A stretch of 64,000 nucleotides of DNA from Xenorhabdus sp. IM139775 (GCF_028598745.1 NZ_JAQRFK010000006.1:21193-85192), one strand, 5' to 3'. Positions 1 through 12,147 are shown, numbered from the stretch's first letter. Notes: generated by a model not told the origin, from the sequence alone. Made by a program: numbers and translations.

Positions 1-622
1 TATTTTTAATATGCGCGATAAGTTGGAATTAAATTTTGCATAATAGCTTGTTTTTAGTTGACAGGGCAGGCAGGAGATGCCATTTTGGCAGAGGATTTTT
101 AATCCATTTGTTTAGGGAACCTCAATTGTCAATAAAAGTAAGAAGGTTTGTATAATGTATTCTTATAATTTATCTTTATTGAGGTAACGTTAATTTAGGT
201 TTTTATCACAGATACTTCGACAAATTTTTTGAATTTTTACCCATGACATTTTCAGGCTTATTCAATGAAAACGTTAATTCATTAAAAATACTAATATTAT
301 TTGGTGATGTTAAGTGTTTCTAATTCAGGTTAGGTTATTCTTTGAAGCAAGTCAGAAAAAGGATATCTGTACTGGAAATTGGTGGTTATGTGATGTAAAT
401 AGGGTTTTATCTCTATTTTATTTTGCGATTGCATAAATTTTGTTAAGAAAGGAGAAAATAAAACCCATGATGATCTAAATAGTAAAAAAAAACGCAGTAA
501 ACCTTTGCCCTATTTAATAGAGTAGAGTAATGTCACAATCGGTATTATTTTATTTGATACTGCTGAAGTAAAAACACCAGGTTAGTTAGTAATTAAAATC
601 AAAAAAAAGTGATGAATAAACA
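1..622. other. AT-rich region upstream of lrhA, no gene seen
   Basis: No open frame of convincing length or composition lies here. The stretch is strongly AT-rich and precedes the lrhA start, so it probably holds the lrhA promoter and a long untranslated leader. I could not single out a reliable -35/-10 pair. The gene to the left lies outside the window. Confidence 0.5.
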
Positions 623-1615
623 ATGATAAATGCAAATCGTCAGATAATAAACCTCGATCTCGATCTGCTAAGAACTTTTGTTGCCGTTGCTGACTTAAAT
701 ACTTTTGCAGCAGCAGCCGCAGCTGTTTCTAGAACGCAGTCAGCTGTAAGTCAGCAAATGCAGCGGTTGGAACATCTCGTGGGGAGAGAATTATTTGCTC
801 GCCACGGCCGCAATAAACTTCTGACCGAGCACGGGCTTCAACTTCTTGGTTACGCACGCCAGATCCTTCGTGCCAATGACGATGCAACCGCATCATTAAC
901 CTACAATGATGCTGACGGTGAATTGAGAATAGGCGTATCAGATGACGCTGTTGATACACTTCTCCCTTTCTTGCTGAACCGTATTGCCTCTGTCTATCCG
1001 CGTGTGGCCGTTGATGTACGCATTAAGCGTGCTCAATTTATCGAAAGCATGTTGGATAACCATGAGATCGACTTAGCATTAACCACAGCAAAAATTAACC
1101 ACCATCCCAAAACGATCTTACGTTCCTCGCCGGTTTTATGGCACTGTGCACCAGATTTCCAATTACAGACGAACGAACCTGTACCGTTAGTTGTGATGGA
1201 TGAAACTAACCCTTTCCGCCAGATAGCCTTGGATACGCTGGATATGGCCAACATTTCATGGCGCATTGCGTATGAAGCAGCTTCCTTGTCTGCGGTTCGC
1301 GCGGCGGTCAATGCGGAAGTCGGTATTACCGCTCGCCCACTAGAAATGCATAATGCAGATCTGAGAATTTTAGGTGAAATTGAAGGCTTACCACGCCTGC
1401 CGGAAATCCAATTCTTTTTATATCGTAATAGTAACGAACAGAATGAATCTGTTCTGACTGTCTTCGATGCAATTGAAAATAAGAAAACACCTTATACCGT
1501 AACGGCCGTTGAATCTGATGGATCCGACGAAACGAATGAATCTATTGACACCATTGAACCTGCCAAATCAACTGAAACAGTTGATGCAAATTCCGTTGAA
1601 AATATAGACGAATAA
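623..1615 (+). CDS. lrhA: LysR-family regulator LrhA/HexA
   Basis: LysR-type transcriptional regulator. The first ~65 residues form the winged helix-turn-helix (LDLDLLRTFVAVADLNTFAA, then TQSAVSQQMQRLE), nearly identical to E. coli LrhA; the remainder is the effector-binding domain. E. coli LrhA represses flhDC and motility; the orthologue is called HexA in Photorhabdus, where it restrains symbiosis traits and secondary metabolites, and LrhA in Xenorhabdus, where it affects virulence. The start was chosen because MINANRQIINLDLDLL aligns with E. coli MISANRPIINLDLDLL. It lies upstream of nuoA on the same strand, as in E. coli. At 330 residues it is about 18 longer than E. coli LrhA because of an acidic, Ser/Thr/Glu-rich C-terminal tail (from about residue 295). 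Confidence 0.95.
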   Translation: MINANRQIINLDLDLLRTFVAVADLNTFAAAAAAVSRTQSAVSQQMQRLEHLVGRELFARHGRNKLLTEHGLQLLGYARQILRANDDATASLTYNDADGELRIGVSDDAVDTLLPFLLNRIASVYPRVAVDVRIKRAQFIESMLDNHEIDLALTTAKINHHPKTILRSSPVLWHCAPDFQLQTNEPVPLVVMDETNPFRQIALDTLDMANISWRIAYEAASLSAVRAAVNAEVGITARPLEMHNADLRILGEIEGLPRLPEIQFFLYRNSNEQNESVLTVFDAIENKKTPYTVTAVESDGSDETNESIDTIEPAKSTETVDANSVENIDE

Positions 1616-1632
1616 GTATTATGTGTTTTATA

Positions 1633-1669
1633 GGCTAATATTTCCATTTTATTAGTGGAGATATTAGCC
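1633..1669 (+). terminator. Hairpin after lrhA
   Basis: Inverted repeat GGCTAATATTTCC (1633-1645) with GGAGATATTAGCC (1657-1669): 13 paired positions including one G-U, 11-nt loop, starting 17 bases after the lrhA stop. The tail (TGTTGCTAATTTTC) is only moderately T-rich, so termination is likely but not certain. It would separate lrhA from the nuo operon. Confidence 0.6.
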
Positions 1670-2334
1670 TGTTGCTAATTTTCTATTATCTTATTAATCA
1701 TCTCCCCTGATTTTCATTTCCATTTCTGATATTTCTAATAAGAAATATACCCCACTAAATTTCCTATACCTTTCGAATTTTAGTTAAAATAATGTTGCTT
1801 TGTTAACAAATTTCATTTTTCTAACTTGATAAAATAAAACCGCTTTTAGAAATGGCTCACTTATCACACTTTAATCGTTCTTTTTAGAAACAATTCATTA
1901 ATGGTTGAATAAATTACGTTCAAGTGTTGAATGTTTTTCAATGAAATTGTGCACTTGATCATAAAAATACCCCCGATAACGCAGTGGAAAGACAGGTTTT
2001 TCCTGCGATAATGATGTAGTAAAGTCGAGTTATCGGTTAGACTAATGATGTCAGGAAGAGGTTTTTTTATACGACTGACACGTTTTAGCGGTATACTAGC
2101 ACAATCTGTTAATTAATCGTTTTTGGCTTGTAAATAAATGTGTGAGTGAATTTGCTGTGATGGCAAATTATTGTTGAGAGGAATAAAAACCAAGATGATT
2201 CAAGCTATTAAGATGTATTAATTAGTTTTGTTTCAGATTTGGTTGTTATCCCTTCCCATGAATCGATGTGGTGCAACACTGCCGGTAAAAAGAGCAGACA
2301 CCTTGACACCACTTTTGATGAGTAAGCAACGAGT
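1670..2334 (+). promoter_or_regulatory. nuo promoter/leader region
   Basis: A gene-free, AT-rich stretch of about 665 bases between the lrhA hairpin and nuoA. In E. coli the equivalent interval carries the distal nuo promoter and sites for ArcA, NarL, FNR and IHF, so the same role is inferred here. I did not find an individual operator I would defend. An eight-codon frame near 2194 was considered and not called. Confidence 0.5.
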
Positions 2335-2796
2335 ATGTCTACATCCACTGGAATTTTAGCCCATCACTGGGCATTCGCGGTTTTTCTAATAGGTGCCCTT
2401 GGTTTGTGCGCGCTCATGTTATTGGGCGGGTATTTCATGGGCGGCAGGGCAAAAGCCAGGGCGAAACACGTCCCTTATGAATCAGGTATCGATTCTGTCG
2501 GCAGTGCGCGCTTGCGTTTGTCGGCCAAGTTTTATCTGGTTGCCATGTTCTTTGTTATCTTCGATGTTGAAGTCCTTTATTTATATGCATGGGCCGTCTC
2601 AATCAAAGAGAGCGGTTGGCTAGGCTTTGCCGAGGCAAGTATTTTCATTTTGGTGTTATTGGCAGGTTTGATTTATCTGGCGCGCATTGGGGCGTTGGAT
2701 TGGACACCCGCGCGTTCAAAACGTCAGGTCAGTAAACCGAGTGCAGACACTTATAGCAATACTGGCACTTATACCAACAACAGTCACATGCAGTAA
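2335..2796 (+). CDS. nuoA: NADH-quinone oxidoreductase subunit A
   Basis: Membrane subunit of respiratory complex I (NDH-1). It has three transmembrane helices (about residues 12-35, 65-85 and 97-117) with the conserved loop [17 protein letters not shown] between helices 1 and 2, and ends with a hydrophilic tail. It is 153 residues; E. coli NuoA is 147, the difference being a Ser/Thr/Asn-rich end. The start is supported by the match of [14 protein letters not shown] with E. coli. First gene of the 13-gene nuo operon, 15 bases ahead of nuoB. Confidence 0.97.
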   Translation: MSTSTGILAHHWAFAVFLIGALGLCALMLLGGYFMGGRAKARAKHVPYESGIDSVGSARLRLSAKFYLVAMFFVIFDVEVLYLYAWAVSIKESGWLGFAEASIFILVLLAGLIYLARIGALDWTPARSKRQVSKPSADTYSNTGTYTNNSHMQ

Positions 2797-2811
2797 TAGC
2801 GAGGCATAAAG

Positions 2812-3486
2812 ATGGATTATACACTCACCCGCATCGATCCGGACGGTGAGAATGACCGTTATCCCCTGCAAAAACAGGAAACTGTCAGCGATCCCTTAGA
2901 GCAACACGTTCACCGTAGTGTCTATATGGGAAAATTGGAACATGCCCTGCACGATATGGTGAATTGGGGAAGGAAAAATTCCCTGTGGCCTTATAACTTC
3001 GGGCTTTCTTGTTGCTACGTGGAGATGGTGACGTCATTTACCGCCGTTCACGATGTTGCACGCTTTGGTGCAGAAGTCTTGCGGGCCTCTCCCCGTCAGG
3101 CTGACTTCATGGTGATTTCCGGAACCTGTTTCGTCAAAATGGCGCCCGTCATTCAACGTCTGTACGACCAAATGCTGGAACCGAAGTGGGTCATTTCAAT
3201 GGGTGCCTGTGCCAATTCCGGGGGTATGTACGACATTTACTCCGTCGTTCAGGGGGTCGATAAGTTTATCCCTGTCGATGTTTATATTCCTGGCTGTCCT
3301 CCCCGTCCAGAAGCCTATATGCAGGCACTGCTGCTGTTGCAGGAGTCCATAGGCAAAGAACGACGCCCACTGTCATGGGTCGTTGGCGATCAGGGGGTTT
3401 ACCGCGCCAATATGCAATCAGAAAGAGAACGGAAGCGTGGTGAACGTATTGCAGTGAAAAATCTGCGTACACCAGATGAAATTTAA
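2812..3486 (+). CDS. nuoB: NADH-quinone oxidoreductase subunit B
   Basis: Peripheral-arm subunit that carries the terminal iron-sulfur cluster N2, which hands electrons to quinone. Ligand cysteines are visible in LSCCYVEMV (tandem Cys), in [10 protein letters not shown] and in [11 protein letters not shown]. Its length of 224 residues is close to the enterobacterial norm (220). The next gene, nuoCD, follows after 76 bases, a larger gap than elsewhere in the operon. Cytoplasmic face of the inner membrane. Confidence 0.98.
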   Translation: MDYTLTRIDPDGENDRYPLQKQETVSDPLEQHVHRSVYMGKLEHALHDMVNWGRKNSLWPYNFGLSCCYVEMVTSFTAVHDVARFGAEVLRASPRQADFMVISGTCFVKMAPVIQRLYDQMLEPKWVISMGACANSGGMYDIYSVVQGVDKFIPVDVYIPGCPPRPEAYMQALLLLQESIGKERRPLSWVVGDQGVYRANMQSERERKRGERIAVKNLRTPDEI

Positions 3487-3562
3487 GGCTTTTAGCCATA
3501 TAGCGTAACCAAGAGCAATGTGTTGCGATCACAAAAACCCTGATCAAGCGTTGTGGTGAAGA

Positions 3563-5362
3563 ATGATGACAGATCAGATAGCGCAAGAAAGCGTCCGGCC
3601 TGCTTGGGCAACACGCGATCATCTTGATGATCCTGTTGTGAACGAGCTTAATCGTCAATTTGGCCCGGATGCCTTTACCCTCCAACCGACCCGGACAGGT
3701 ATACCTGTTGTTTGGGTCAAGCGGAGACAGTTACTGGAAGTAATAACTTTCCTGAAAAAGTTGCCCAAACCTTATGTCATGCTGTTTGACTTGCATGGTG
3801 TCGATGAGCGCCAGCGCTCCCATCGGACAGGTTTGCCTGCGGCTGATTTTTCGGTGTTTTATCACCTGATTTCCATTGAGCGTAACCGTGACATCATGCT
3901 GAAAGTTGCGCTCGCTGAACAAGACCTGAATATCCCGACTATCACGTCAATTTTCCAGAATGCCAATTGGTATGAACGTGAAACATGGGAAATGTTTGGC
4001 ATTACCTTTAACGGCCACCCGAATTTGCGCCGTATCTTGATGCCGCCGACATGGGAAGGGCATCCGTTGCGTAAGGAATATTCTGCGCGTGCCACGGAAT
4101 TCGATCCTTTCATACTGACCAAGCAGAAAGAAGATCTGGAAATGGAAGCCCTGACTTTCAAACCCGAAGAGTGGGGCATGAAGCGCAGTACTGACAATGA
4201 AGACTTCATGTTCCTCAACCTCGGGCCAAACCATCCTTCTGCCCACGGCGCATTCCGCATTATCCTGCAACTTGACGGCGAAGAAATCGTCGATTGTGTT
4301 CCCGATATTGGCTATCACCATCGTGGTGCCGAAAAGATGGGTGAACGTCAGTCATGGCATAGCTATATCCCTTATACCGATCGCATTGAGTATCTGGGGG
4401 GATGTGTGAACGAAATGCCTTATGTGCTGGCGGTTGAGAAACTGGCGGGCATTGAGGTTCCGGATCGGGTGAAAACCATTCGTGTCATGCTGTCCGAACT
4501 GTTCCGCATTAATAGCCACCTGCTTTATATCAGTACATTCATCCAAGACGTGGGTGCGATGACCCCGGTTTTCTTTGCCTTTACTGACCGACAGAAAGTC
4601 TACGATATCGTTGAGGCGATTACCGGGTTCCGTATGCATCCGGCTTGGTTCCGGATCGGTGGGGTTGCCCATGACTTGCCACGGGGTTGGGACAAACTTC
4701 TGCGTGAATTGCTCAACTGGCTACCGAAACGGTTGAATTCTTACGTCAAGGCCGCGCTGAAAAACAGTGTGCTGAAAGGGCGTTCTGTCGGCGTGGCTGC
4801 CTACAATGCGAAACAGGCTTTGGACTGGGGAGTTACCGGTGCAGGGCTGCGTGCAACCGGCATTAGCTTTGACGTGCGTAAATGGCGCCCTTATTCCGGC
4901 TATGAAAATTTCGATTTTGACGTCCCAACCGGCTACAACGGTGATTGCTATGATCGGGTCATGCTGAAAGTGGAAGAAATCCGCCAGAGCCTGCGCATCC
5001 TTGAGCAGTGCCTGAAAAACATGCCGGAAGGGCCATTCAAGGCGGATCACCCGCTGACCACGCCGCCGCCAAGGGAACGGACTTTGCAGCACATCGAAAC
5101 CATGATTAACCATTTCCTGCAAGTGTCATGGGGGCCGGTCATGCCTGCCAATGAATCGTTCCAGATGATCGAAGCGACGAAAGGTATCAACAGTTATTAC
5201 CTGACCAGTGATGGTAGCACCATGAGCTACCGTACCCGCATTCGTACACCCAGTTTTGCCCACTTGCAGCAAATTCCATCGGTGATACGCGGCAGTCTGG
5301 TTTCTGACCTGATCGTCTATCTGGGCAGTATCGATTTTGTTATGTCTGATGTGGATCGCTAA
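3563..5362 (+). CDS. nuoC: NADH-quinone oxidoreductase fused subunit C/D
   Basis: Fused NuoCD of complex I. Residues ~1-185 correspond to the 30-kDa NuoC part (with [15 protein letters not shown]) and ~205-599 to the 49-kDa NuoD part (starting [20 protein letters not shown]), which with NuoB forms the quinone-reduction site. The fusion is the normal state in Enterobacterales; 599 residues against 600 in E. coli. Two ATG codons stand at the start (MMTDQ); either could be used. The TAA stop shares a base with the nuoE start (TAATG), suggesting translational coupling. Confidence 0.98.
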   Translation: MMTDQIAQESVRPAWATRDHLDDPVVNELNRQFGPDAFTLQPTRTGIPVVWVKRRQLLEVITFLKKLPKPYVMLFDLHGVDERQRSHRTGLPAADFSVFYHLISIERNRDIMLKVALAEQDLNIPTITSIFQNANWYERETWEMFGITFNGHPNLRRILMPPTWEGHPLRKEYSARATEFDPFILTKQKEDLEMEALTFKPEEWGMKRSTDNEDFMFLNLGPNHPSAHGAFRIILQLDGEEIVDCVPDIGYHHRGAEKMGERQSWHSYIPYTDRIEYLGGCVNEMPYVLAVEKLAGIEVPDRVKTIRVMLSELFRINSHLLYISTFIQDVGAMTPVFFAFTDRQKVYDIVEAITGFRMHPAWFRIGGVAHDLPRGWDKLLRELLNWLPKRLNSYVKAALKNSVLKGRSVGVAAYNAKQALDWGVTGAGLRATGISFDVRKWRPYSGYENFDFDVPTGYNGDCYDRVMLKVEEIRQSLRILEQCLKNMPEGPFKADHPLTTPPPRERTLQHIETMINHFLQVSWGPVMPANESFQMIEATKGINSYYLTSDGSTMSYRTRIRTPSFAHLQQIPSVIRGSLVSDLIVYLGSIDFVMSDVDR

Positions 5363-5910
5363 TGATGCAAAGTGAATTTAACGCAAACAAGCAGGCACGC
5401 CTTGATGTGGTTAACGTAACGGACGCTCAGGCACCGGATGAGTTTGTATTGAGTGCTGACGAACGTCATGCCATTGAGCAGGAAAAACACCACTACGAAG
5501 ACCCGCGTGCTGCGTCAATCGAAGCACTGAAAATTGTGCAAAAGCAGCGTGGTTGGGTGCCAGACGGTGCGATTTATGCCATTGCCGGGGTCCTGGGGAT
5601 CCCGGCCAGTGACGTGGAAGGCGTGGCGACGTTTTACAGCCAGATTTACCGACAACCCGTCGGGCGTCACATTATCCGTTATTGTGACAGTGTTGTATGC
5701 CACATCACGGGCTATCAGGGCGTTCAGTCAGCGATAGAGTCGCACCTGAACATTCTTCCGGGGCAAACCACGGCAGATGGGCGCTTTACACTGTTGCCAA
5801 CCTGTTGCTTGGGTAACTGTGACAAGGGGCCAACCATGATGATTGATGACGACACCCACAGTTACGTGAAACCCGAAGAAATTGAAAAATTACTGGAGCA
5901 ATATCCATGA
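5362..5910 (+). CDS. nuoE: NADH-quinone oxidoreductase subunit E
   Basis: The 24-kDa-type subunit of the NADH-oxidising module, binding [2Fe-2S] cluster N1a. Four ligand cysteines are seen in [12 protein letters not shown] and in [11 protein letters not shown]. At 182 residues it is about 16 longer than E. coli NuoE, all in a polar N-terminal extension before [13 protein letters not shown]. It overlaps nuoCD by one base and nuoF by four (ATGA). The doubled ATG leaves the exact start open by one codon. Confidence 0.97.
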   Translation: MMQSEFNANKQARLDVVNVTDAQAPDEFVLSADERHAIEQEKHHYEDPRAASIEALKIVQKQRGWVPDGAIYAIAGVLGIPASDVEGVATFYSQIYRQPVGRHIIRYCDSVVCHITGYQGVQSAIESHLNILPGQTTADGRFTLLPTCCLGNCDKGPTMMIDDDTHSYVKPEEIEKLLEQYP

Positions 5911-7286
5911 CAACGCATTCAGGAGTGAAAGAAATTATCCGCACAGCGGAAAATCATCCCCTGACATGGCGGTTGCGGGATGATCAACAACCTGTCTGGC
6001 TGGATGAATACCGAAGCCAAAATGGTTACAAAGGTGCCGAAAAAGCCCTGAAGGGCATGGCACCTGATGACATTATCGCGTTGGTAAAAGATGCCGGCTT
6101 AAAAGGTCGTGGCGGTGCGGGCTTCTCAACAGGCTTGAAATGGAGCCTGATGCCAAAAGATGAGAGCATGAATATCCGCTACTTGCTGTGCAATGCGGAT
6201 GAGATGGAGCCGGGCACATACAAAGACCGCTTACTGATGGAGCAACTGCCTCACCTGTTGGTGGAAGGCATGCTGATCAGTGCCTTTGCACTGAAAGCTT
6301 ATCGGGGCTACATCTTCCTGCGTGGTGAATATGTCGAGGCGGCGGTTCATTTACGTCAAGCCATCGGGGAAGCCAAAGCCGCAGGGTTGCTTGGCAAGAA
6401 TATTTTGGGCAGTGGTTTTGATTTTGAACTGTTTGTGCATACCGGCGCGGGTCGTTATATCTGTGGTGAAGAAACCGCGTTGATTAACTCCCTTGAAGGG
6501 CGCCGGGCAAATCCACGTTCAAAACCGCCATTTCCGGCGACTGCCGGCGTATGGGGCAAACCCACCTGTGTTAACAACGTCGAAACGTTGTGCAACGTGC
6601 CTGCCATTCTTGAACATGGGAAAGCGTGGTATATCGGTCTGAGTGAGGGCAAAAGTAAAGATGCCGGCACCAAACTGATGGGCTTTTCTGGCCGGGTCAG
6701 GAATCCGGGGGTCTGGGAACTGCCGTTTGGCACAACAGCCCGTGAAATTCTTGAAGATTACGCAGGGGGAATGCGTGATGGCCTGAAATTCAAGGCATGG
6801 CAACCCGGCGGGGCAGGAACCGATTTCCTGACCGCAGATCATTTGGATCTGCCGATGGATTTTGAACATATCGCCAAAGCGGGTAGCCGTTTGGGAACCG
6901 CACTGGCAATGGCGGTGGATCATGAGATCAATATGGTTTCCCTGACCCGCAATCTTGAAGAATTCTTTGCCCGCGAATCTTGTGGCTGGTGTACACCATG
7001 CCGTGACGGCTTGCCGTGGAGTGTCAAAATCCTCCGCGCCATTGAGAGTGGCAAAGGCCAGCAGGGTGACATTGAAACATTGGAACAACTCTGTCGTTTC
7101 CTTGGCCCGGGCAAAACGTTCTGCGCTCATGCGCCGGGTGCCGTGGAGCCTTTGCAGAGTGCGATCAAATACTTCCGTGAAGAATTTGAAGCGGGCATTG
7201 TCACCAAAGACCACGCCTTCAACGACTATGGCAATACCAGCCTGATTGCGGGCATTCAGCCAAATTTGCTTAAGCAGCGTTGGTAA
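5907..7286 (+). CDS. nuoF: NADH-quinone oxidoreductase subunit F (NADH/FMN)
   Basis: NADH-binding, FMN-containing subunit of complex I that takes the hydride from NADH. The glycine-rich NADH/FMN segments [16 protein letters not shown] and [17 protein letters not shown] are intact, as is the [4Fe-4S] N3 motif [12 protein letters not shown] with a further Cys in FCAHAPGA. 459 residues, close to E. coli. The ATG lies inside the nuoE stop region (four-base overlap). A 231-codon frame on the opposite strand of this gene is a coding shadow. Confidence 0.98.
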   Translation: MTTHSGVKEIIRTAENHPLTWRLRDDQQPVWLDEYRSQNGYKGAEKALKGMAPDDIIALVKDAGLKGRGGAGFSTGLKWSLMPKDESMNIRYLLCNADEMEPGTYKDRLLMEQLPHLLVEGMLISAFALKAYRGYIFLRGEYVEAAVHLRQAIGEAKAAGLLGKNILGSGFDFELFVHTGAGRYICGEETALINSLEGRRANPRSKPPFPATAGVWGKPTCVNNVETLCNVPAILEHGKAWYIGLSEGKSKDAGTKLMGFSGRVRNPGVWELPFGTTAREILEDYAGGMRDGLKFKAWQPGGAGTDFLTADHLDLPMDFEHIAKAGSRLGTALAMAVDHEINMVSLTRNLEEFFARESCGWCTPCRDGLPWSVKILRAIESGKGQQGDIETLEQLCRFLGPGKTFCAHAPGAVEPLQSAIKYFREEFEAGIVTKDHAFNDYGNTSLIAGIQPNLLKQRW

Positions 7287-7346
7287 GGTTGGTTTTCATT
7301 TTTGATTAACGCCTGCCACGGCAGGCCATTGGGAAGCATGCTGACT

Positions 7347-10070
7347 ATGGCTACGATACATGTAGACGGCAAAGAATATGATGTAAACGGGGCTGATAAC
7401 CTGTTACAAGCCTGCCTCTCATTGGGGCTTGATATACCTTATTTTTGCTGGCATCCGGCGCTGGGAAGCGTTGGCGCTTGCCGCCAGTGTGCGGTGAAGC
7501 AATATCAAAACGCGGAAGATACGCGCGGTCGCCTGGTGATGTCCTGTATGACACCGGCGTCAGATGGCTCGTATATATCCATTGATGATGATGAAGCTAA
7601 ACAGTTCCGTGCAAGTGTTGTGGAGTGGTTAATGACCAACCATCCCCACGATTGCCCCGTTTGTGAAGAAGGGGGCAACTGCCACTTGCAGGATATGACG
7701 GTAATGACGGGGCATTCATTCCGAAAATACCGTTTTACCAAACGGACTCACAAAAATCAGGAACTGGGGCCATTCATTGCGCATGAAATGAACCGCTGCA
7801 TCGCCTGTTACCGCTGTGTCCGCTACTACAAAGACTATGCGGATGGCACGGATTTTGGCGTTTATGGCGCCCATGACAACGTCTATTTTGGCCGTCCTGA
7901 AAGTGGCACACTGGAAAGTGAATTTTCCGGTAACCTCGTTGAAATTTGCCCAACCGGGGTATTTACCGACAAAACCCATTCTGAACGCTATAACCGTAAG
8001 TGGGACATGCAGTTTGCGCCAAGCATCTGCCAGCAGTGCAGTATTGGCTGTAACACCAGTCCCGGTGAACGCTACGGTGAATTGCGCCGGATAGAAAACC
8101 GCTACAACGGCACCGTCAACCACTACTTTATGTGTGACCGCGGGCGCTTCGGTTATGGCTACGTCAACCGTGACGATCGGCCCCGCCAGCCGCAACAACT
8201 GCGGGGTGATCAATGGATTTCATTGAATGCCGGCCAAGTTATGCAGGGGGGGGCCGATATTTTGCGTCAGGCAAAAAATGCCATTGGTATCGGTTCACCG
8301 CGTGCCAGCATTGAAAGTAACTTTGCCTTGCGTGAATTGGTGGGGGCGGAAAATTTCTACAGCGGTATTTCAGCAGAAGAACAACATCGCCTTGATACGA
8401 TGCTGGAGATTCTCCAGCAAGGCGGGGTGTATACGCCATCCCTGCGTGAAATTGAGGGCTATGATGCGGTATTTGTGTTAGGGGAAGACCTCACTCAAAC
8501 GGCGGCTCGCATGGCATTATCTGTGCGTCAGGCGGTGAAGGGGAAAGCGCGTGAAATGGCCGCGGCCCAGAAAGTGGCAGACTGGCAAATTGCGGCGGTG
8601 ATGAATATCGGCCAACACGCCAAGTATCCTCTCTTCTTGACCAGCATCGATGATACCCGATTGGATGATGTTGCCGCATGGAACTACCGTGCGCCCGTTG
8701 ATGATCAGGCTCGCTTGGGTTTCGCCGTGGCACACGCCCTGAACAGTATTGCGCCTGCCGTTAGTGATCTGCCGGATGAATTGAAATCGAAGGTGGAAAT
8801 CATTGCCCAGGCATTACGTGAGGCGAAAAAACCCTTGATTATCAGTGGCAGCAATTCAGGCAGTGATGCCTTGATTCAGGCCGCAGCCAATATCGCATGG
8901 GCACTGAAAGATAAAGGCTCGGATGTTGGCCTCTCCTATGTTGCCGCGTATGCCAACAGCATCGGGCTGGCGATGATGGAAGCGCAGCCATTGGATGCGG
9001 CTTTGCAGCGTATCGCCAAAGGCAATTCAGATACCGCCATCGTGATGGAAAATGATCTCTATCGTCATGCCCCGGCGGATAAAGTTGATCGTGCACTGGA
9101 CAGCCTGAAAAATCTGATCGTCGTTGATCACCAGCGCACCGCCATCATGGATAAGGCACATTTGATTCTGTCAGCTTCCAGCTTTGCTGAAAGCGATGGT
9201 ACGTTGGTGAATCAGGAAGGCCGTGCCCAACGCTATTTTCAGGTTTACGAACCTGCATTCTATGACAAATCCATCGTGATGTTAGAAAGCTGGCGCTGGA
9301 TGCACTCCCTGTATACCACCTATACCCAGTGCCAGACCGACTGGACGCAGCTTGATCATGTGATTGCCGCCTGTGTCAAGGCGATGCCGCAATTCAAAGG
9401 CATCGTCAATGCGGCACCGGATGCGACATTCCGTATTCGCGGGCAAAAATTGGCGCGTTCTCCTCATCGTTACAGTGGCCGTACCGCGATGCTGGCGGAT
9501 GTCAGTGTGCATGAGCAGCGCCAGCCACAGGATATCGATACCGCATTTGCTTTCTCAATGGAAGGGAACAACAGCCCCTATGCACCACGTCAGCAAATCC
9601 CCTTTGCATGGGCACCGGGCTGGAACTCACCCCAAGCGTGGAATAAATTTCAGGCCGAAGTCGGTGGCAAGCTGCGTTTCGGCGATCCGGGAATTCGTCT
9701 GATTGAAGCGGTTGATGGCGGGTTGAACTATTTTGATGCCATTCCGGCCGCATTCGCTGCGCAAAAAGATCAATGGCATATTGCGCCTTATTTCCACCTG
9801 TTCGGCAGTGAAGAGCTGTCGCAGCGTTCTGAGGTGATGCAGGCGCGCATGTCTGAGCCGTATGTGATGATCAATCATAAAGATGCGGAGTATTTGAAGG
9901 TGCAAGAAGGTGCCGTGATGGCATTTGAATGTGAGGGGCAGCAACTGCGTTTGGCCGTGCGCTTGAGTGGCAACCTGGCTCAAGGGCAAGTCGGCTTGCC
10001 ACTGGGAATGCCGGGTATACCGCCGGTTCTGGCGGGTAAATCAGTCCATAACCTGCGGGAGGTGGCATAA
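7347..10070 (+). CDS. nuoG: NADH-quinone oxidoreductase subunit G
   Basis: Largest subunit of the electron-input arm. The N-terminal ferredoxin-like part has [2Fe-2S] ligands (GACRQC); then come [14 protein letters not shown] (N5), CIACYRC (N4) and CQQCSIGC (N7, kept in E. coli-type NuoG), followed by a molybdopterin-oxidoreductase-like fold without known catalysis. The start at 7347 ([13 protein letters not shown]) was preferred over upstream in-frame codons at 7302 and 7338 because it matches E. coli NuoG exactly; this gives 907 residues. Its TAA stop overlaps the nuoH ATG by one base. Confidence 0.97.
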   Translation: MATIHVDGKEYDVNGADNLLQACLSLGLDIPYFCWHPALGSVGACRQCAVKQYQNAEDTRGRLVMSCMTPASDGSYISIDDDEAKQFRASVVEWLMTNHPHDCPVCEEGGNCHLQDMTVMTGHSFRKYRFTKRTHKNQELGPFIAHEMNRCIACYRCVRYYKDYADGTDFGVYGAHDNVYFGRPESGTLESEFSGNLVEICPTGVFTDKTHSERYNRKWDMQFAPSICQQCSIGCNTSPGERYGELRRIENRYNGTVNHYFMCDRGRFGYGYVNRDDRPRQPQQLRGDQWISLNAGQVMQGGADILRQAKNAIGIGSPRASIESNFALRELVGAENFYSGISAEEQHRLDTMLEILQQGGVYTPSLREIEGYDAVFVLGEDLTQTAARMALSVRQAVKGKAREMAAAQKVADWQIAAVMNIGQHAKYPLFLTSIDDTRLDDVAAWNYRAPVDDQARLGFAVAHALNSIAPAVSDLPDELKSKVEIIAQALREAKKPLIISGSNSGSDALIQAAANIAWALKDKGSDVGLSYVAAYANSIGLAMMEAQPLDAALQRIAKGNSDTAIVMENDLYRHAPADKVDRALDSLKNLIVVDHQRTAIMDKAHLILSASSFAESDGTLVNQEGRAQRYFQVYEPAFYDKSIVMLESWRWMHSLYTTYTQCQTDWTQLDHVIAACVKAMPQFKGIVNAAPDATFRIRGQKLARSPHRYSGRTAMLADVSVHEQRQPQDIDTAFAFSMEGNNSPYAPRQQIPFAWAPGWNSPQAWNKFQAEVGGKLRFGDPGIRLIEAVDGGLNYFDAIPAAFAAQKDQWHIAPYFHLFGSEELSQRSEVMQARMSEPYVMINHKDAEYLKVQEGAVMAFECEGQQLRLAVRLSGNLAQGQVGLPLGMPGIPPVLAGKSVHNLREVA

Positions 10071-11047
10071 TGAATTGGTTGACGCCCGAAGTCATTGACA
10101 TCCTGATTGCTGTCGTGAAAGCCGCTGTCATTCTGTTGGTCGTGGTGATTTGCGGGGCCTTCATGAGTTTTTTTGAACGCCGCATCCTTGGCCTGTTCCA
10201 GAACCGTTATGGACCCAATCGGGTAGGTTGGGGCGGTTCATTGCAGCTTGTTGCAGACATGATCAAAATGTTCTTTAAGGAAGACTGGGCACCCCGCTTT
10301 TCCGACCGGGCCATTTTCACCTTGGCACCTGTCATTGCCTTCTGCTCAATGCTGCTGGCCTTTGCTATCGTGCCGGTCAGTCCGACATGGATGGCCGCAG
10401 ACCTGAATATTGGCATCTTGTTCTTTATGATGATGGCGGGACTGGCGGTTTATTCCGTGCTGTTTGCGGGGTGGGCGAGCAACAACAAATATGCCTTGCT
10501 GGGCGCGATGCGTGCTTCCGCGCAGACATTGAGTTATGAAGTTTTCCTCGGTCTGTCCATGATGGGGGTTGTCGCCCAGGCCGGCTCCTTTAACATGGCG
10601 GATATCGTCAATTCACAGCAACATGTGTGGAATATCATTCCTCAATTCTTTGGCTTCCTGACTTTTGCCATTGCAGGTGTTGCGGTATGTCACCGCCACC
10701 CCTTCGACCAACCGGAAGCAGAACAAGAATTGGCCGACGGTTATCACATTGAATATTCCGGGATGAAATTCGGCCTGTTCTTTGTGGGGGAATATATCGC
10801 TATCGTGACGGTATCTGCTTTAATCGTCACCCTGTTCTTTGGCGGCTGGAATGGCCCGCTCTTGCCTCCCTTCGTCTGGTTTGCGCTGAAAACGGCATTT
10901 TTCATGATGATGTTTATCTTGATCCGCGCCTCTTTGCCGCGTCCCCGTTATGATCAGGTGATGTCGTTTGGCTGGAAAATCTGTCTGCCGTTAACGCTGC
11001 TTAATATGCTGGCGACTGCCGCCGTGATTTTATACAACGCTCAATAA
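10070..11047 (+). CDS. nuoH: NADH-quinone oxidoreductase subunit H
   Basis: Membrane subunit that joins the peripheral arm to the membrane arm and forms part of the quinone cavity. About eight transmembrane helices; conserved loops [20 protein letters not shown] and [19 protein letters not shown] are intact. 325 residues as in E. coli. It overlaps nuoG by one base and precedes nuoI by 14 bases. Confidence 0.98.
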   Translation: MNWLTPEVIDILIAVVKAAVILLVVVICGAFMSFFERRILGLFQNRYGPNRVGWGGSLQLVADMIKMFFKEDWAPRFSDRAIFTLAPVIAFCSMLLAFAIVPVSPTWMAADLNIGILFFMMMAGLAVYSVLFAGWASNNKYALLGAMRASAQTLSYEVFLGLSMMGVVAQAGSFNMADIVNSQQHVWNIIPQFFGFLTFAIAGVAVCHRHPFDQPEAEQELADGYHIEYSGMKFGLFFVGEYIAIVTVSALIVTLFFGGWNGPLLPPFVWFALKTAFFMMMFILIRASLPRPRYDQVMSFGWKICLPLTLLNMLATAAVILYNAQ

Positions 11048-11061
11048 GGGGTGATTGAACC

Positions 11062-11604
11062 ATGACATTGAAAGAGTTAGTGGTCGGTTTCGCCACCCAG
11101 GTACGCAGTATTTGGATGATAGGGCTTCATGCCTTCCATAAACGCGAAACAAAAATGTATCCGGAAGAGCCGGTTTATCTGCCACCCCGTTACCGTGGGC
11201 GCATCGTCCTGACGCGTGATCCTGACGGTGAAGAGCGTTGTGTTGCGTGTAACTTGTGTGCAGCGGTATGCCCGGTGGGATGTATCTCACTGCAAAAGGC
11301 CGAGCATAAAGATGGTCGCTGGTATCCTGAATTCTTCCGTGTCAACTTCTCGCGTTGCATTTTCTGCGGCCTGTGTGAAGAAGCGTGCCCAACGACCGCG
11401 ATTCAATTGACGCCGGATTTTGAACTGGGTGAATTCAAGCGTCAGGATCTGGTGTACGAAAAAGAAGATCTGCTGATTTCCGGGCCGGGTAAATATCCTG
11501 ACTATAACTTTTACCGTAAGACCGGTATGGCGATTGACGGCAAAGATAAAGGTGAGGCCGACAATGAAGCCAAGCCTATCGACGTTAAAAGCCTGTTGCC
11601 ATAA
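11062..11604 (+). CDS. nuoI: NADH-quinone oxidoreductase subunit I (two 4Fe-4S)
   Basis: TYKY-type ferredoxin subunit that carries clusters N6a and N6b between NuoG and NuoB. Two complete ligand sets are present: [15 protein letters not shown] and [15 protein letters not shown]. 180 residues, identical in length to E. coli. Fourteen bases separate it from nuoH and twelve from nuoJ. Confidence 0.98.
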   Translation: MTLKELVVGFATQVRSIWMIGLHAFHKRETKMYPEEPVYLPPRYRGRIVLTRDPDGEERCVACNLCAAVCPVGCISLQKAEHKDGRWYPEFFRVNFSRCIFCGLCEEACPTTAIQLTPDFELGEFKRQDLVYEKEDLLISGPGKYPDYNFYRKTGMAIDGKDKGEADNEAKPIDVKSLLP

Positions 11605-11616
11605 GGAGCGATATTC

Positions 11617-12147
11617 ATGGAATTTACATTTTATGTCGCAGGGCTGGTTGCTATTCTCGCCACGCTCAGGGTCATCACCCATACCAATCCGGTACATGCG
11701 TTGCTGTATCTGATTATTTCCTTGTTGGCACTGTCCATCGTATTTTTTTCGATGGGTGCCTATTTTGCCGGTGCCTTGGAGATCATCGTTTACGCGGGCG
11801 CAATTATGGTGTTGTTCGTCTTCGTCGTGATGATGCTGAATTTGGGCAAATCCGTTGTCGAGCAAGAACGGCAATGGTTACAACCCAGAACTTGGATTGG
11901 CCCGTCAACCCTGTCTATCGTGCTGTTGATTGTGCTGGTTTATGCCATCAGTACGCTGTCATCCGCTGAAATCAGCGGTGAAGTGGTCAGCGCCAAAGAA
12001 GTGGGCATTAGCTTGTTCGGCCCTTATGTCTTGGCCGTCGAGCTGGCATCTTTGCTGTTGCTGGCCGGATTGGTCGTGGCTTACCACGTCGGCCGTGAAA
12101 ATCGGCAAGGGGAAGTGATCAGCAATCGAGCGGAGGACCAACAATAA
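11617..12147 (+). CDS. nuoJ: NADH-quinone oxidoreductase subunit J
   Basis: Five-helix membrane subunit of the proton-pumping arm. The region [20 protein letters not shown] corresponds to the conserved helix 3 that bulges during turnover in complex I. 176 residues against 184 in E. coli, the shortening being at the C-terminus. Preceded by a good ribosome site (AAGGAGCGAT); its stop overlaps the nuoK start by one base (TAATG). Confidence 0.97.
   Translation: MEFTFYVAGLVAILATLRVITHTNPVHALLYLIISLLALSIVFFSMGAYFAGALEIIVYAGAIMVLFVFVVMMLNLGKSVVEQERQWLQPRTWIGPSTLSIVLLIVLVYAISTLSSAEISGEVVSAKEVGISLFGPYVLAVELASLLLLAGLVVAYHVGRENRQGEVISNRAEDQQ

Noticed and set aside
2194..2220. Eight-codon leader peptide upstream of nuoA
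   Set aside because: Spacing to the purine-rich stretch is too long and the peptide has no attenuator-type composition or terminator behind it.
6519..7214. 231-codon open frame on the minus strand
   Set aside because: It lies wholly inside nuoF in antisense; composition follows the codon pattern of nuoF and there is no ribosome site or family resemblance.
11287..11874. 195-codon minus-strand frame over nuoI-nuoJ
   Set aside because: Antisense shadow of two well-supported nuo genes.
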